Shown: positions 1 through 8,078 of the stretch, one piece after another
Layout of the letters: the number at the start of each line of letters is the position of its first letter
Numbering within the stretch: the first letter of the stretch is position 1
Program-made: the position numbers and the translations under genes
DNA from: Deltaproteobacteria bacterium RIFOXYD12_FULL_56_24
GTDB taxonomy: Bacteria > Desulfobacterota > Desulfobulbia > Desulfobulbales > Desulfurivibrionaceae
Direction: 5' to 3'
DNA length: 64,000 nucleotides
NCBI GenBank assembly: GCA_001799285.1
Contig: MGTD01000065.1
Location: 42,549-106,548 of the forward strand
Notes under the pieces: model-generated
The model's input: only the letters and a program-made list of their open reading frames with translations
Told to the model about the DNA's origin: nothing
Databases searched by the model: none

Positions 1-1222
1 TGGAATTGGCGTTATCTCCCTGGCGCACCTGATACATATTGGTTTGCGCCTGATCCTCCTTGAAAATCTCCGGAGGGATATTGTCCGCCAGCCGCACAAC
101 CTTGCCCTGGTGCGGCACCCGAACCTCGTAGTCTTTGGGAATCAACTTCTGTCCGAGATAAACCGGTTCGCGCAGGGCTGGATTCAAGGCCTTGAAGGTT
201 GCCAGATCAACCTTGAGATGCTTGAGCAGATCATCCACCAGGGCATAGTTGGGCAGGATCACAGCCTTGCTGTTGACCGGCGGCTCAATGGGGATTGGGC
301 CGAAAAACGCCTGGTAGTTTTTGGCCACCTCCCTGGCGGCGAGAAATTCGGAATAAAAATTCCGCGAGGCAAACTTGAACAACTCGCTTTCATGCTCCTG
401 GAAGATCTTTTCATAATCCCCCTTGGCCGCTTTGGCCCGCAGCATGCCATTGATCCCGTGATTGTAGGCGGTCACCGCCAGGGGCCAGGTACCGAGCTTC
501 TCGTAATTATGCCTGAGCATCCTGGCCGCGGCATGCGTAGCCTTGAGCGGGTCGCGCCGCTCGTCAATGGCATAGTCCACCTCCAGCTTGAACTGTTTGC
601 CGGTGGCTTCGGTGAACTGCCAGATGCCGGCGGCGCCGAATTTGCTGTACGCCTTGTAGTTGAAGGATGATTCCACATGAGGCAGATAGGCGAGATCCTC
701 GGGCACCCCGTAGCTCGCCATGATCTGTTTGATCTCTTCGAGATAGGCACCGGAACGGATCAAGCCCTTACGAAAATTATCCTTCTGGCCGGATTGGAAA
801 CGGATATTGTCCTTGGCAAGCAGGAAATCCTCGCCCGTGGCCTTGGGACCGAAAAGCGCGGCAACCCGTTTTTCCTCCCTGGTCTGCGGGGGAGCACCCG
901 CGGCCAGGGCATCGAAGATCTCCAGATACCTCTCCTTGGCCCGCTCTATCCTCTCCCTGTCCCGTTCCCTGGCACCCTTTTCCCAGGTTCCCTCGATATC
1001 CAGCACCTCATAGATAATGCGCAGGTTCCGCTTATCGTGAAGCACCCCCTGGCTGGAAGGATACCTGCCGTAAATATCCATCCAGAAGGCAACATTGGGC
1101 GTGACGCAGTCGTAGAGGGGAAAGGGATCCTGGCTGGCCCGGACCGGAAAGGCACCAAGGGTGGCCAGACAGAAAAACAGCGTTGCCGCCAATAAACGAA
1201 GATGCACCATAACCGCTCTCAT
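1..1222 (-). CDS. Lytic murein transglycosylase, MltD-like (partial)
   Basis: The gene runs off the left edge. The reverse strand translates into an exported protein with a hydrophobic N-terminal signal ending near AFPVRA, then an SLT (lysozyme-like) domain. That domain shows an ES pair (HVESSFNYKAYS, catalytic Glu), the GAAGIWQFTEATGK block and the NPRRDP-like segment ERRDPLKATHAAARML, followed by VTAYNHG. Near the window edge the protein begins a LysM-type repeat (YQVRQGDN), so the missing C-terminus probably holds peptidoglycan-binding LysM modules. Such enzymes cleave the MurNAc-GlcNAc bond in the periplasm to give 1,6-anhydro-muropeptides. Two in-frame ATGs exist (1222 and 1210); the AAGGG lies 2 nt before the first and about 14 nt before the second, so the start is uncertain by four codons. 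Confidence 0.88.
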   Translation of the reverse strand, partial: MRAVMVHLRLLAATLFFCLATLGAFPVRASQDPFPLYDCVTPNVAFWMDIYGRYPSSQGVLHDKRNLRIIYEVLDIEGTWEKGARERDRERIERAKERYLEIFDALAAGAPPQTREEKRVAALFGPKATGEDFLLAKDNIRFQSGQKDNFRKGLIRSGAYLEEIKQIMASYGVPEDLAYLPHVESSFNYKAYSKFGAAGIWQFTEATGKQFKLEVDYAIDERRDPLKATHAAARMLRHNYEKLGTWPLAVTAYNHGINGMLRAKAAKGDYEKIFQEHESELFKFASRNFYSEFLAAREVAKNYQAFFGPIPIEPPVNSKAVILPNYALVDDLLKHLKVDLATFKALNPALREPVYLGQKLIPKDYEVRVPHQGKVVRLADNIPPEIFKEDQAQTNMYQVRQGDNANS

Positions 1223-1360
1223 AACCCTTATTTTTAGCCGGAAATTCACAACGCACGAGGAGATCAGTGTACTCTCTCCCGCCGTAATTAGCCGCTAAAA
1301 TCAGGTTCAGCCTGGAATTTCAGGCAAGGGGCGGGAAGAGTTTTTCGGCTGTTATCTTTT

Positions 1361-1384
1361 CTTCTTTTGCGTGCCCAAAAGAAG
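1361..1384. repeat. Palindrome in the 1223-1583 gap
   Basis: CTTCTTTTG and CAAAAGAAG form a perfect 9-bp stem around a 6-nt loop. It lies in a purine/pyrimidine-skewed stretch (about 1340-1480) between two genes transcribed leftward. No credible gene is seen in this gap. It may be a terminator-like or dispersed intergenic hairpin; the class cannot be settled from one copy. Confidence 0.4.
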
Positions 1385-1583
1385 AAACAAGAAAAAGGCA
1401 CCCCAACCAGTCTTGGCCCTGCGGGCTTCCCTTACTTCTCGCCGAGGGCGGGACGCGGAAAAACTTGGGCTTCGCCCTCAGACAGTTCCCGCGTTTTTTT
1501 CCGCCCCCGTCTGCGAGGCGCGGCAGGACAAATGGGGGGAGGGAGGGGCGAAACAAACCAACCGTCCAACTCACCTCCAAGGA

Positions 1584-3065
1584 TCAACCAGCCAAGGTGC
1601 TGAACTTCTCCTCAAGGTAGGCAAGAAATGGCCTGGCGGCAAGGGGGGCGCCCGTCACCCGTACCAGCAGCTCCTCGGGCAGATAGATACTGCCGTGGCC
1701 ATGAATTTCCCGTCCCTGCCACTCCCGGATCTTGGCCAGATCCCCCTCGGCAATGGTCCGCTCGAAGCCTGGATCATATCTTTTATAGGCCTCCCAGATC
1801 TGGGCGGCGGCCAGATTGCCGATGGTGTAAGTAGGGAAATAGCCGAAGCTGCCGTGGGACCAATGGATATCCTGCAAGACCCCGTCGGCGTCCGACTCGA
1901 CCTCCACTCCGAGATACTGCCGGTACTTCTCCCGCCAGATCCCGGGCAGCGCCCCGACCTCCAGGCTCCCCTCGATCAGCCCCTTTTCAATCTCAAAACG
2001 AATCAGGACATGGAGGTTGTAGGTCAGCTCGTCGGCATCCACCCGGATCAGGCCGGGAGTAACGGCGTTGATGCCCCGGATAAAATCCTCGAACCCGAGG
2101 CTGGCAAATTGGGCTGGAAATGCCTGCTGCAGCTCCGGGAAAAATCGCTGCCAGAATGGCCGGCTCCGCCCCACGACATTCTCCCAAAAACGCGATTGCG
2201 ACTCGTGGATGCCTAAGGAAACCCCGTCATCCAGAGGGCTGTGGGCCAGACGCGCGTCGATGCCCTGCTCGTATAAGGCGTGGCCGCCCTCGTGCAGGGC
2301 GCCGAAGATAAAATCAAGGCTCCTGGGGGCATAGCGGTTGGTGATGCGCCGGTCGTGGTGCCCCAGGGTGGTGGTGAAGGGATGGGGGGAGCGGGCCAGA
2401 CAGCCCCGGCTGAAATCAAAGCCCATGGCCTGGAGAAGGTGTTCGGCAAACTGCTCCTGACCTGGCTGAGAAAAAGGCTCGGCAAAGGCCAAGGGAGTCA
2501 GGCGGCCGGCAAACCTTTTGACCAGCTCCACCAAGGGCGCTTGCAGCTCAGCGAACATCTCCGCCACCTTGGCGGTGGTGAGCCCTTCCTCGTACAAATC
2601 GAGCAGCGCGTCATAGGGATGGGCCGGGTAGCCCAGGTATTCGGCCTGCTGCCGGGACAACGCCACGAGCCGTTCCAGCAGAGGCTGAAAAATGGCGAAA
2701 TCGGACTGCTCCCGGGCCTCAAGCCAGGCCATCTGGGCCTGGGAGGTGAGGCGGGAAAACTCGGAGACAAACTCCTCGGGCAGTTTGCTGTTCTGGTCAT
2801 AGCTGCGCCTCATGACCCGCAGCAGGGCGCGCTCCTCCACGGACAGCCCATCTTTTTGCGCCTCGGCCTTCGCCAGAAGGGCGCCAAGCTCCGGGGACAC
2901 CTCCCTCCGGTGTACCAGAGCGCTCAAGGTGGCAAACTGCCAGGCCCGCTCTTCCGCACCCCGGCGGGGCATGCGTACTTCCTGATCCCACTGCATGAGG
3001 GCCAGGGTATGGTGCAGGTCAACAAGTTCGGCGGAATATTTTTTTAGTTGGGTTAGGGTTTCCAT
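1584..3065 (-). CDS. M32-family metallocarboxypeptidase (carboxypeptidase Taq type)
   Basis: A 493-residue cytosolic zinc carboxypeptidase; M32 enzymes are about 500 residues and remove C-terminal residues from peptides. The zinc-binding HEXXH motif is HEGGH near residue 257 (ALHEGGHALYEQG), with a downstream Glu in the IHESQSRFWEN segment that matches the family's third ligand and its ESQSR signature. The DHRITNRY-like HDRRITNRY and GYFPTYTIGN segments are also typical. The start has a good ribosome site (GGGAGG, 6 nt before ATG). It is transcribed leftward, with about 70 nt separating it from the exporter gene upstream. No signal peptide is seen. Confidence 0.93.
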   Translation of the reverse strand: METLTQLKKYSAELVDLHHTLALMQWDQEVRMPRRGAEERAWQFATLSALVHRREVSPELGALLAKAEAQKDGLSVEERALLRVMRRSYDQNSKLPEEFVSEFSRLTSQAQMAWLEAREQSDFAIFQPLLERLVALSRQQAEYLGYPAHPYDALLDLYEEGLTTAKVAEMFAELQAPLVELVKRFAGRLTPLAFAEPFSQPGQEQFAEHLLQAMGFDFSRGCLARSPHPFTTTLGHHDRRITNRYAPRSLDFIFGALHEGGHALYEQGIDARLAHSPLDDGVSLGIHESQSRFWENVVGRSRPFWQRFFPELQQAFPAQFASLGFEDFIRGINAVTPGLIRVDADELTYNLHVLIRFEIEKGLIEGSLEVGALPGIWREKYRQYLGVEVESDADGVLQDIHWSHGSFGYFPTYTIGNLAAAQIWEAYKRYDPGFERTIAEGDLAKIREWQGREIHGHGSIYLPEELLVRVTGAPLAARPFLAYLEEKFSTLAG

Positions 3066-3134
3066 TGCGTCCTCCCTTTTTTCCTTTGATTATCAAACAT
3101 CTCAGCCAGGGGCTTTGACCTGGCTGTCCCCAAG

Positions 3135-3881
3135 TCAGGCCGCCAACGCCTTCACCAGCAGAGCGATCCCGCTGCCAAGCAAAATCATGCTCACCATGCG
3201 GACAAAAGCCGCATGGCTGATCCGCAGATGCACCTTCCCGCCAAGCCAGAGGGCCAAGCCACCCACGGGCACAATCGCCGCGCAAAGCGCCATGGTTTGC
3301 AGGGTATAAAAACCACTCAGGGAAAAACCCACAATCCGGCAGAGCCCGTCGACCACAAAGATCGTGGCGATGGTGGCGCGGAACTCGGTTTTGTCCGGCT
3401 GGCGCAGGGTAAAGTAAATCACATAAAACGGCCCTCCGGTGCCAAAAAGAGCGCCCACCACCCCCCCGAACAAACCGGCAGGCCCGGCCAGCCACCGCCC
3501 GCCATGCAAAGGCGGAAAGGGCAACAGGGCATAGACCGCGTAGAGCAGGACAAAAATGGAGAGGGCGAGGAGCAGACTGGCCGGGGCCACAACCGTATGC
3601 AGATAGATACCTGCGGCAACGCCCAGCACGGTAAAAGGCAAAAGCGGCAGCATATCACGCCAGCGGATGAGGCGCCGGTTGGGCAGCCCCTGGCTAACCG
3701 AGGCCAGCCAATCAAGCAGCCCGATCAGGGGCACCACCTGGGCAACCGGGAAAAAGAGGGCCAGCAGAGGCACGGAAATGAGCGCCGAGCCGAATCCGGC
3801 AATGCCGCGGATAAAATAGGCGAAAAACAGCACCCCTGTAGCAAATAAGATCTCGGGCTGCACCATCGAAATATAAGTCAT
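3135..3881 (-). CDS. TauE/SafE-family membrane transporter (sulfite/sulfonate exporter type)
   Basis: A 248-residue, very hydrophobic protein with about seven to eight predicted membrane helices. The N-terminal signature FIRGIAGFGSALISVPLL and the mid-protein GGVVGALFGTGGPFYVIYF are the two related glycine-rich repeats of the TauE/SafE (DUF81) family. Members export small organosulfur or sulfite anions, but substrates are rarely proven. It lies upstream of the M32 peptidase on the same strand, with dispersed repeats and then a siroheme reductase behind it. That neighbourhood makes a sulfur-oxyanion substrate plausible but not shown. The ribosome site before 3881 is weak. Confidence 0.85.
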   Translation of the reverse strand: MTYISMVQPEILFATGVLFFAYFIRGIAGFGSALISVPLLALFFPVAQVVPLIGLLDWLASVSQGLPNRRLIRWRDMLPLLPFTVLGVAAGIYLHTVVAPASLLLALSIFVLLYAVYALLPFPPLHGGRWLAGPAGLFGGVVGALFGTGGPFYVIYFTLRQPDKTEFRATIATIFVVDGLCRIVGFSLSGFYTLQTMALCAAIVPVGGLALWLGGKVHLRISHAAFVRMVSMILLGSGIALLVKALAA

Positions 3882-3926
3882 GCCGGGTCAACACCCCTTT
3901 TTGTGGCTGCAAAAAAATTTGATGAT

Positions 3927-4048
3927 CTCGCAACAACTAAAAAACGTAACGCAAAGGCGCAGAGACGCAAAGACAACGTCTTTGAAATAAAAGGATTAAA
4001 ACTTTGCGACTTTGCGCCTCTGCGTTGAAAAAATGAGTTGTTACGAGT
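3927..4048. repeat. Inverted repeat pair of AACGCARAGGCGC type
   Basis: AACGCAAAGGCGCAGAGACG and following bases (3948-3972) recur in inverted form at 4002-4026, with 22 of 25 positions matching. The arms extend outward (CTCGCAACAAC at 3927-3937 against GTTGTTACGAG at 4038-4048). The whole can fold as one long hairpin about 120 nt across between the exporter and the sulfite reductase. Confidence 0.7.
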
Positions 4049-4075
4049 CCATCAAAATTTGGTTCATGCAAGTTG

Positions 4076-4264
4076 GTAGGTCGGATAGAGCAACGCGAAA
4101 TCCGACGCAATAGCTCCATCGCAGTAGGAAAATCAGGCAATTCCGACAGTCGAGGGCAAGAGGAGCGGCTTTTTTCTTTACCGGCATGACCTGAGAAAAA
4201 GGAAGGCGGCCCCCTTTTGAACCCTAGAACGATGTCGGATTTCGCTTTGCTCTATCCGACCTAC
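4076..4264. repeat. Facing pair of 31-bp REP-like palindromes
   Basis: The 31-bp unit beginning GTAGGTCGGATAGAGCAA lies forward at 4076-4106 and reversed at 4234-4264, with 30 of 31 positions matching. Each unit folds on itself through GTCGGAT/ATCCGAC. About 127 bp of otherwise featureless DNA separates the two, and the right copy ends 3 bp from the stop of the sulfite reductase gene. The facing arrangement is that of a BIME-like pair of REP sequences. Confidence 0.75.
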
Positions 4265-4267
4265 TGA

Positions 4268-4891
4268 CTACACCGCCTCTTTGTACGGGAACTCCGGGTG
4301 ATTAATCAGCTTTACCATTCGCTGCTTGCTCTCGGTATGGGCATCGTGAAACTCCACCAACTCCGCCACTGCCGCCACCACCCCCTGCTCGTCGAGATCC
4401 CGCAAAATCCTGCGGCCCACCCTGGGGCTGGGACCGCCCTTGCCGCCCACGTAAAGATCAAAGCCCTTGCGGGTGGCCATGATGCCGATATCCGAGGTCG
4501 CCGCCCCGGAACAACTCAGGGTGCAGCCGGAAATGGCGATCTTGAGCTTTTGCTTGGTTTTCTCCCTGCCCTTGAAATGATCGAGGATCAGGGCGGAGAT
4601 CCGCTCCGGGTCGCCGACGCCCATGGTGCAGTCGCGCACCCCGATGCAAACCCTTGGCACCGGAAACCTGCCCGGACCCTTGAATTGGGCGCCCAATGCG
4701 GCCAGCTCCCCGCGGATCACGGGCAAATCTTCCTCCCGAATGCCCATGAGCCGCAGATTCTGCAGGGTGCTCAGATAAATTTCCAGCTGATATTTTTTGG
4801 CCAGCTCATATGCCTTGGCCATAATCGCCAGGGGCAGACGGCCTGCGGGCAGCAGGACAGTCAGCCGGGTTGAAGCAATAGCGTTTGTCAT
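4268..4891 (-). CDS. Small assimilatory-type siroheme sulfite/nitrite reductase
   Basis: A 207-residue single-subunit reductase of the nitrite/sulfite reductase fold, far shorter than CysI or NirB (over 500). It resembles the compact assimilatory-type sulfite reductases of sulfate reducers. The siroheme/[4Fe-4S] ligands are visible as C-X5-C (VCIGVRDC, about residue 127) and C-X3-C (SGCTLSCSGAA, about 160). It would carry out six-electron reduction of sulfite to sulfide, or of nitrite, in the cytoplasm; the electron donor is not apparent nearby. The start at 4891 has GAGGTGA 4 nt upstream. An AT-rich promoter-like stretch lies upstream. Confidence 0.85.
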   Translation of the reverse strand: MTNAIASTRLTVLLPAGRLPLAIMAKAYELAKKYQLEIYLSTLQNLRLMGIREEDLPVIRGELAALGAQFKGPGRFPVPRVCIGVRDCTMGVGDPERISALILDHFKGREKTKQKLKIAISGCTLSCSGAATSDIGIMATRKGFDLYVGGKGGPSPRVGRRILRDLDEQGVVAAVAELVEFHDAHTESKQRMVKLINHPEFPYKEAV

Positions 4892-5090
4892 CTCTCACCT
4901 CATCGTTGCAGAAGAAATCGGATTCGGAACGGAAAAGAAACATTCATCTTCCCGTTGTTTAGCAAACATTTTTATCCTAAGTCAAAAATTCTCTTATCTT
5001 TACCCTTTCCCTTTATGTAATTTTCCGTTATTTAACTAAAATTCATCCAAACATCATTTTGCATTGCACAGGCGCGGGAGAAAAAAAGAA

Positions 5091-5510
5091 ATGGGCAGTC
5101 ACAGCAGACCTCACAACGACACGGCGGGTGGAGCAATCGACCGTAAACGCGAGCGGGAACGGCGTTATATGATGCAGCTGCTCTACAAGAACGCCGATGA
5201 GTTGGCAACCAAGATGGTACAGCGGTTGCTGGACAAAAAGATTCTCGAGATCACCGACGAAACCGCGATGCGGAAACTCTTCAGCGAGCTGTTCGAAAAG
5301 CTCTCCAACATGGAAGAGTTCGACATGCTGTACAAGATCGCCCCGCTTCGGCAGCTGGTGGCCGACCCCAGTTTCCTGAGCCTCTATGTGACCCAGTACA
5401 TCTGCGAGGATCTGGTGGAAAACGACAAGGTTCAGGACGTCTATGGCGACGACCTGGAAATCTACCAGGCCGTTGAATCCGTATTCAAGGTTCTCCGCCC
5501 CCAGGACTGA
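5091..5510 (+). CDS. Uncharacterised small helical protein
   Basis: A 139-residue soluble, charged and predicted all-helical protein that I do not recognise. Its N-terminal 25 residues are basic and probably disordered (SRPH, RKRERERRYMM). The rest (YKNADELATKMVQRLLDKKI onward) looks like paired helices that could bind a partner. The ATG at 5091 with GGGAG about 10 nt upstream is preferred over a TTG at 5064. It is divergent from the reductase upstream and converges on speA downstream. Its low-Cys, Glu/Lys-rich composition and third-position GC match neighbouring genes, so it is native coding sequence. Confidence 0.7.
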   Translation: MGSHSRPHNDTAGGAIDRKRERERRYMMQLLYKNADELATKMVQRLLDKKILEITDETAMRKLFSELFEKLSNMEEFDMLYKIAPLRQLVADPSFLSLYVTQYICEDLVENDKVQDVYGDDLEIYQAVESVFKVLRPQD

Positions 5511-5613
5511 TGAAATCGCCAGAAGCCGCGATTACATCGGTTGTTAATTCGCCTCTCGCTCCTGCAGCGTGGACCTGTGACTTTTCCCGGTTATTCCGAG
5601 TCCGTTTTTTTGA

Positions 5614-7560
5614 TCAGCCCTTCTTCCGCACCTTCTTGAGGTCCAGGTAGGTGTAGCCCTTCAGCCCCTTCTCATACTCGCCCAGAAGCCGCATGGCCTC
5701 ATTGGGCCGCAGCCTGTCTTCCTTAATGGCGCTGTCCACCTGACTTTTCATCTTCCGCTTCAGATCGGTGCCGGTATACTGGACCAGGGCCAGCACCTTT
5801 TCCATGGTGGTGCCCTCGATGGTCTCCTCGATGTAGTACCCGGAATCCTCATCCTCATCCAGAAAGACATGAGCCTCGTTTACCCTGCCGAAGAGGTTGT
5901 GCAAATCGCCCATGATATCCTGGTAGGCGCCGGTGAGAAAAACCCCGAGATAATAGGGCTTGCCGTTTAAGTCATGCAGCGGCAGGGTATCCACCCCCTC
6001 CTCGTACAGGTTGATGAACTTGGAGACCTTGCCGTCGGAATCGCAGGTGATGTCGGCCAGGGTTCCCCGCCGCTGGGGCTCCTCGTTCAGCCGGTGCAGG
6101 GGCATGATCGGAAAAAGCTGGCCGTAGCCCCAGTGATCGAGAAGAGACTGAAACACACTGAAGTTGCAGAGGTACTGGTCGGAAAACTTGCTCTCCAGCT
6201 CGACAATATCGTCAGGCTTGTATTCGGCCTCCTTGAAATGCTCCAGCACCCTGGCGCCGGTGAGCCAGAAAAGTTTCTCCACCTCCGCCTTCACCTCCAG
6301 GCCGATGAGGCCCAGCTCGAAATGGACCTGAGTCTCCTCCTTGTTGTGCAGGGCATCGTGGTAGGCCTCCAGCGGGTTGCTGGGATTGACGTGGGTGTAG
6401 TTGTACCAGGCCTCGTCAACCAGTTTGTGGCTGATCTCCGGCTTGGCAGGCTCCCGGGCATGCTCCATCTTCTTGATGTCGCCGAAGGTCTCCACAACCA
6501 GCACGGAATGATGTGCCACCACGGCTCGGCCCGACTCGCTGACGATTACTGGGTGTTCGACCCCCTGAGAATCGCATACATCCATGATATTGTGGACGAT
6601 GTCCCGGGCATATTCGTTGAGGGAATAGTTGATGGAAGAATGAAAGGTGGTACGGCTGCCATCGTAATCAACACCTAAGCCGCCGCCGACATCGATGTAC
6701 TCCAGGGCATGGCCGAGCTGTTTGATCTTGGCGTAAAACATGGCCCCCTCCCGCACCGCCTTCTTGATCGTCAGAATGTCCGGGATCTGGGAGCCGCTGT
6801 GGAAATGCACCAGCTTGAGGCAATCGGCAAGGCCGGCCTTCTTGAGCAGGTCGGAGACCTGGATAATCTCCTGGGTGGAAAGGCCGAACTTGGCATCCTC
6901 GCCGGTTGATTTTTCCCACTTGCCCTTGCCGCCGCTCATCAGGCGAACTCGCAGGCCGATCATCGGCTCCACCTTTAATTCCTTGGCGTAGCGGATGATG
7001 TTGCTAACTTCCTCGACTTTTTCCACCACCAGGATGATTTTCTTGCCCAGCTTGCGGCCAAGAAGCGCGGTCTTGATATATACGGAATCCTTGTAGCCGT
7101 TGCAGATGATCAGACTTTCCCGATCTTCGTGAAAGGCCAGGACCGCAAAAAGCTCCGGCTTGGAGCCGACCTCAAGACCATGATGAAAGGGCTTGCCCGC
7201 ATCGATGATCTCCTCGACCACTTCCCGCAGCTGGTTTACCTTAACCGGATAGACGCCACGATAGATGGATTTGTATTCCAGATCGATAATGGCGTCGTTA
7301 AAGGCCTTGTTGATCCGCTCCACCCGGTTGCGTAAAAGATCGTGAAATCGGATGAGCATGGGAAAATGAAGGCCCTGCTCCACCGCTTCCTTGATTACAT
7401 CAACAATGGCGATGGAGCCGCCCTGTTCCTTAAGAGGGGCCACAGTCACCTGTCCCTTGCCATTGATATCAAAATAACGCAGGCCCCAGCGGGCAACGCC
7501 ATACAGCTCCCTGGCCCGGTCGATACTCCAGGCCTTTGTTTCCGCTGTCGTCTGCTGCAT
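5614..7560 (-). CDS. speA: Biosynthetic arginine decarboxylase
   Basis: A 648-residue PLP enzyme matching the length and organisation of SpeA: arginine to agmatine plus CO2, the first step of putrescine/spermidine synthesis by the agmatine route. The PLP lysine lies in GVYPVKVNQ (about residue 106). The HFHSGSQI motif follows, then the glycine loop GGGLGVDYDG (about 295) and the SESGRAVVAHHSVLV segment. The N-terminal SIDRARELYGVARWGLRYFDINGKG is characteristic. The start at 7560 has GAGGA 8 nt upstream. No agmatinase or deiminase gene is adjacent. It is transcribed leftward as a single gene, preceded by a dispersed hairpin at 7583. Confidence 0.95.
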   Translation of the reverse strand: MQQTTAETKAWSIDRARELYGVARWGLRYFDINGKGQVTVAPLKEQGGSIAIVDVIKEAVEQGLHFPMLIRFHDLLRNRVERINKAFNDAIIDLEYKSIYRGVYPVKVNQLREVVEEIIDAGKPFHHGLEVGSKPELFAVLAFHEDRESLIICNGYKDSVYIKTALLGRKLGKKIILVVEKVEEVSNIIRYAKELKVEPMIGLRVRLMSGGKGKWEKSTGEDAKFGLSTQEIIQVSDLLKKAGLADCLKLVHFHSGSQIPDILTIKKAVREGAMFYAKIKQLGHALEYIDVGGGLGVDYDGSRTTFHSSINYSLNEYARDIVHNIMDVCDSQGVEHPVIVSESGRAVVAHHSVLVVETFGDIKKMEHAREPAKPEISHKLVDEAWYNYTHVNPSNPLEAYHDALHNKEETQVHFELGLIGLEVKAEVEKLFWLTGARVLEHFKEAEYKPDDIVELESKFSDQYLCNFSVFQSLLDHWGYGQLFPIMPLHRLNEEPQRRGTLADITCDSDGKVSKFINLYEEGVDTLPLHDLNGKPYYLGVFLTGAYQDIMGDLHNLFGRVNEAHVFLDEDEDSGYYIEETIEGTTMEKVLALVQYTGTDLKRKMKSQVDSAIKEDRLRPNEAMRLLGEYEKGLKGYTYLDLKKVRKKG

Positions 7561-7582
7561 CTGATATCCTCCTCGGTAGATT

Positions 7583-7634
7583 AGGAGCCGTTACGAAAAA
7601 TCTGTACTTGCCGTACCTTTTCGTTACGGCTCCT
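7583..7634. repeat. AGGAGCCGTTACGA dispersed hairpin
   Basis: AGGAGCCGTTACGAAAA and TTTTCGTTACGGCTCCT face each other across an 18-nt loop, with 16 of 17 stem pairs, directly upstream of speA. Related hairpins lie at 23421, 42084 and 43856, so this is one member of a dispersed family rather than a speA-specific site. Confidence 0.75.
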
Positions 7635-7650
7635 TATGCCGATCATTGCA

Positions 7651-7835
7651 TCCCAAATTGTAAGCGGTCACAGGGCACCACATCTTGCAGCGATCGGTCC
7701 GGCTCACGTACAAAAGTACGCATCGCCGCTTATAGCCGAGCTTGGCAGCTTGCCTGCCTAGCGAAACTTATACCCGAAGGGTGATTCCGTGTTTATTTGA
7801 CCTTTGTGGGTTTGCCCCGTGACTGATTATCCCAA
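7651..7835. repeat. Composite dispersed repeat (copy 1)
   Basis: This block begins with GTAAGCGGTCAC, then CACCACATCTTGC, a small hairpin GTACAAAAGTAC, the segment AGCGAAACTTATACCC and finally TTATTTGACCTTTGTGGG. Nearly the same modules occur in inverted orientation at 38761-38965, and the last module again at 51921. It fills most of the 7561-8078 gap, where no gene is otherwise seen. Confidence 0.75.
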
Positions 7836-8078
7836 ATTGTTTCACTTTCCGGACAACGGCTTGTTGCCGAAATCAAGAGGGACAAAATACACAATTATCA
7901 CAGAAACTCAACAGGTTTTTGCCTGATTGCCGTACGCTCGCGGCAGAGTTGTCTACAGAAAAAAATTTTATGCTTGCCTTCGAAAATCCATTCACTATAT
8001 ACATTACAGATAAAACGACCCCTGGGTAACCTTTATTCATTTACTCGGCTCCCCTTTACAGGAGTTACTCAAAGCCAC

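Noticed and set aside
44..670. Open plus-strand frame of 208 codons
   Set aside because: It is the antisense of the lytic transglycosylase; the minus strand shows the SLT motifs and a signal peptide.
1371..2216. Plus-strand frame of 281 codons
   Set aside because: It runs antisense through the M32 peptidase and a repeat; no family features.
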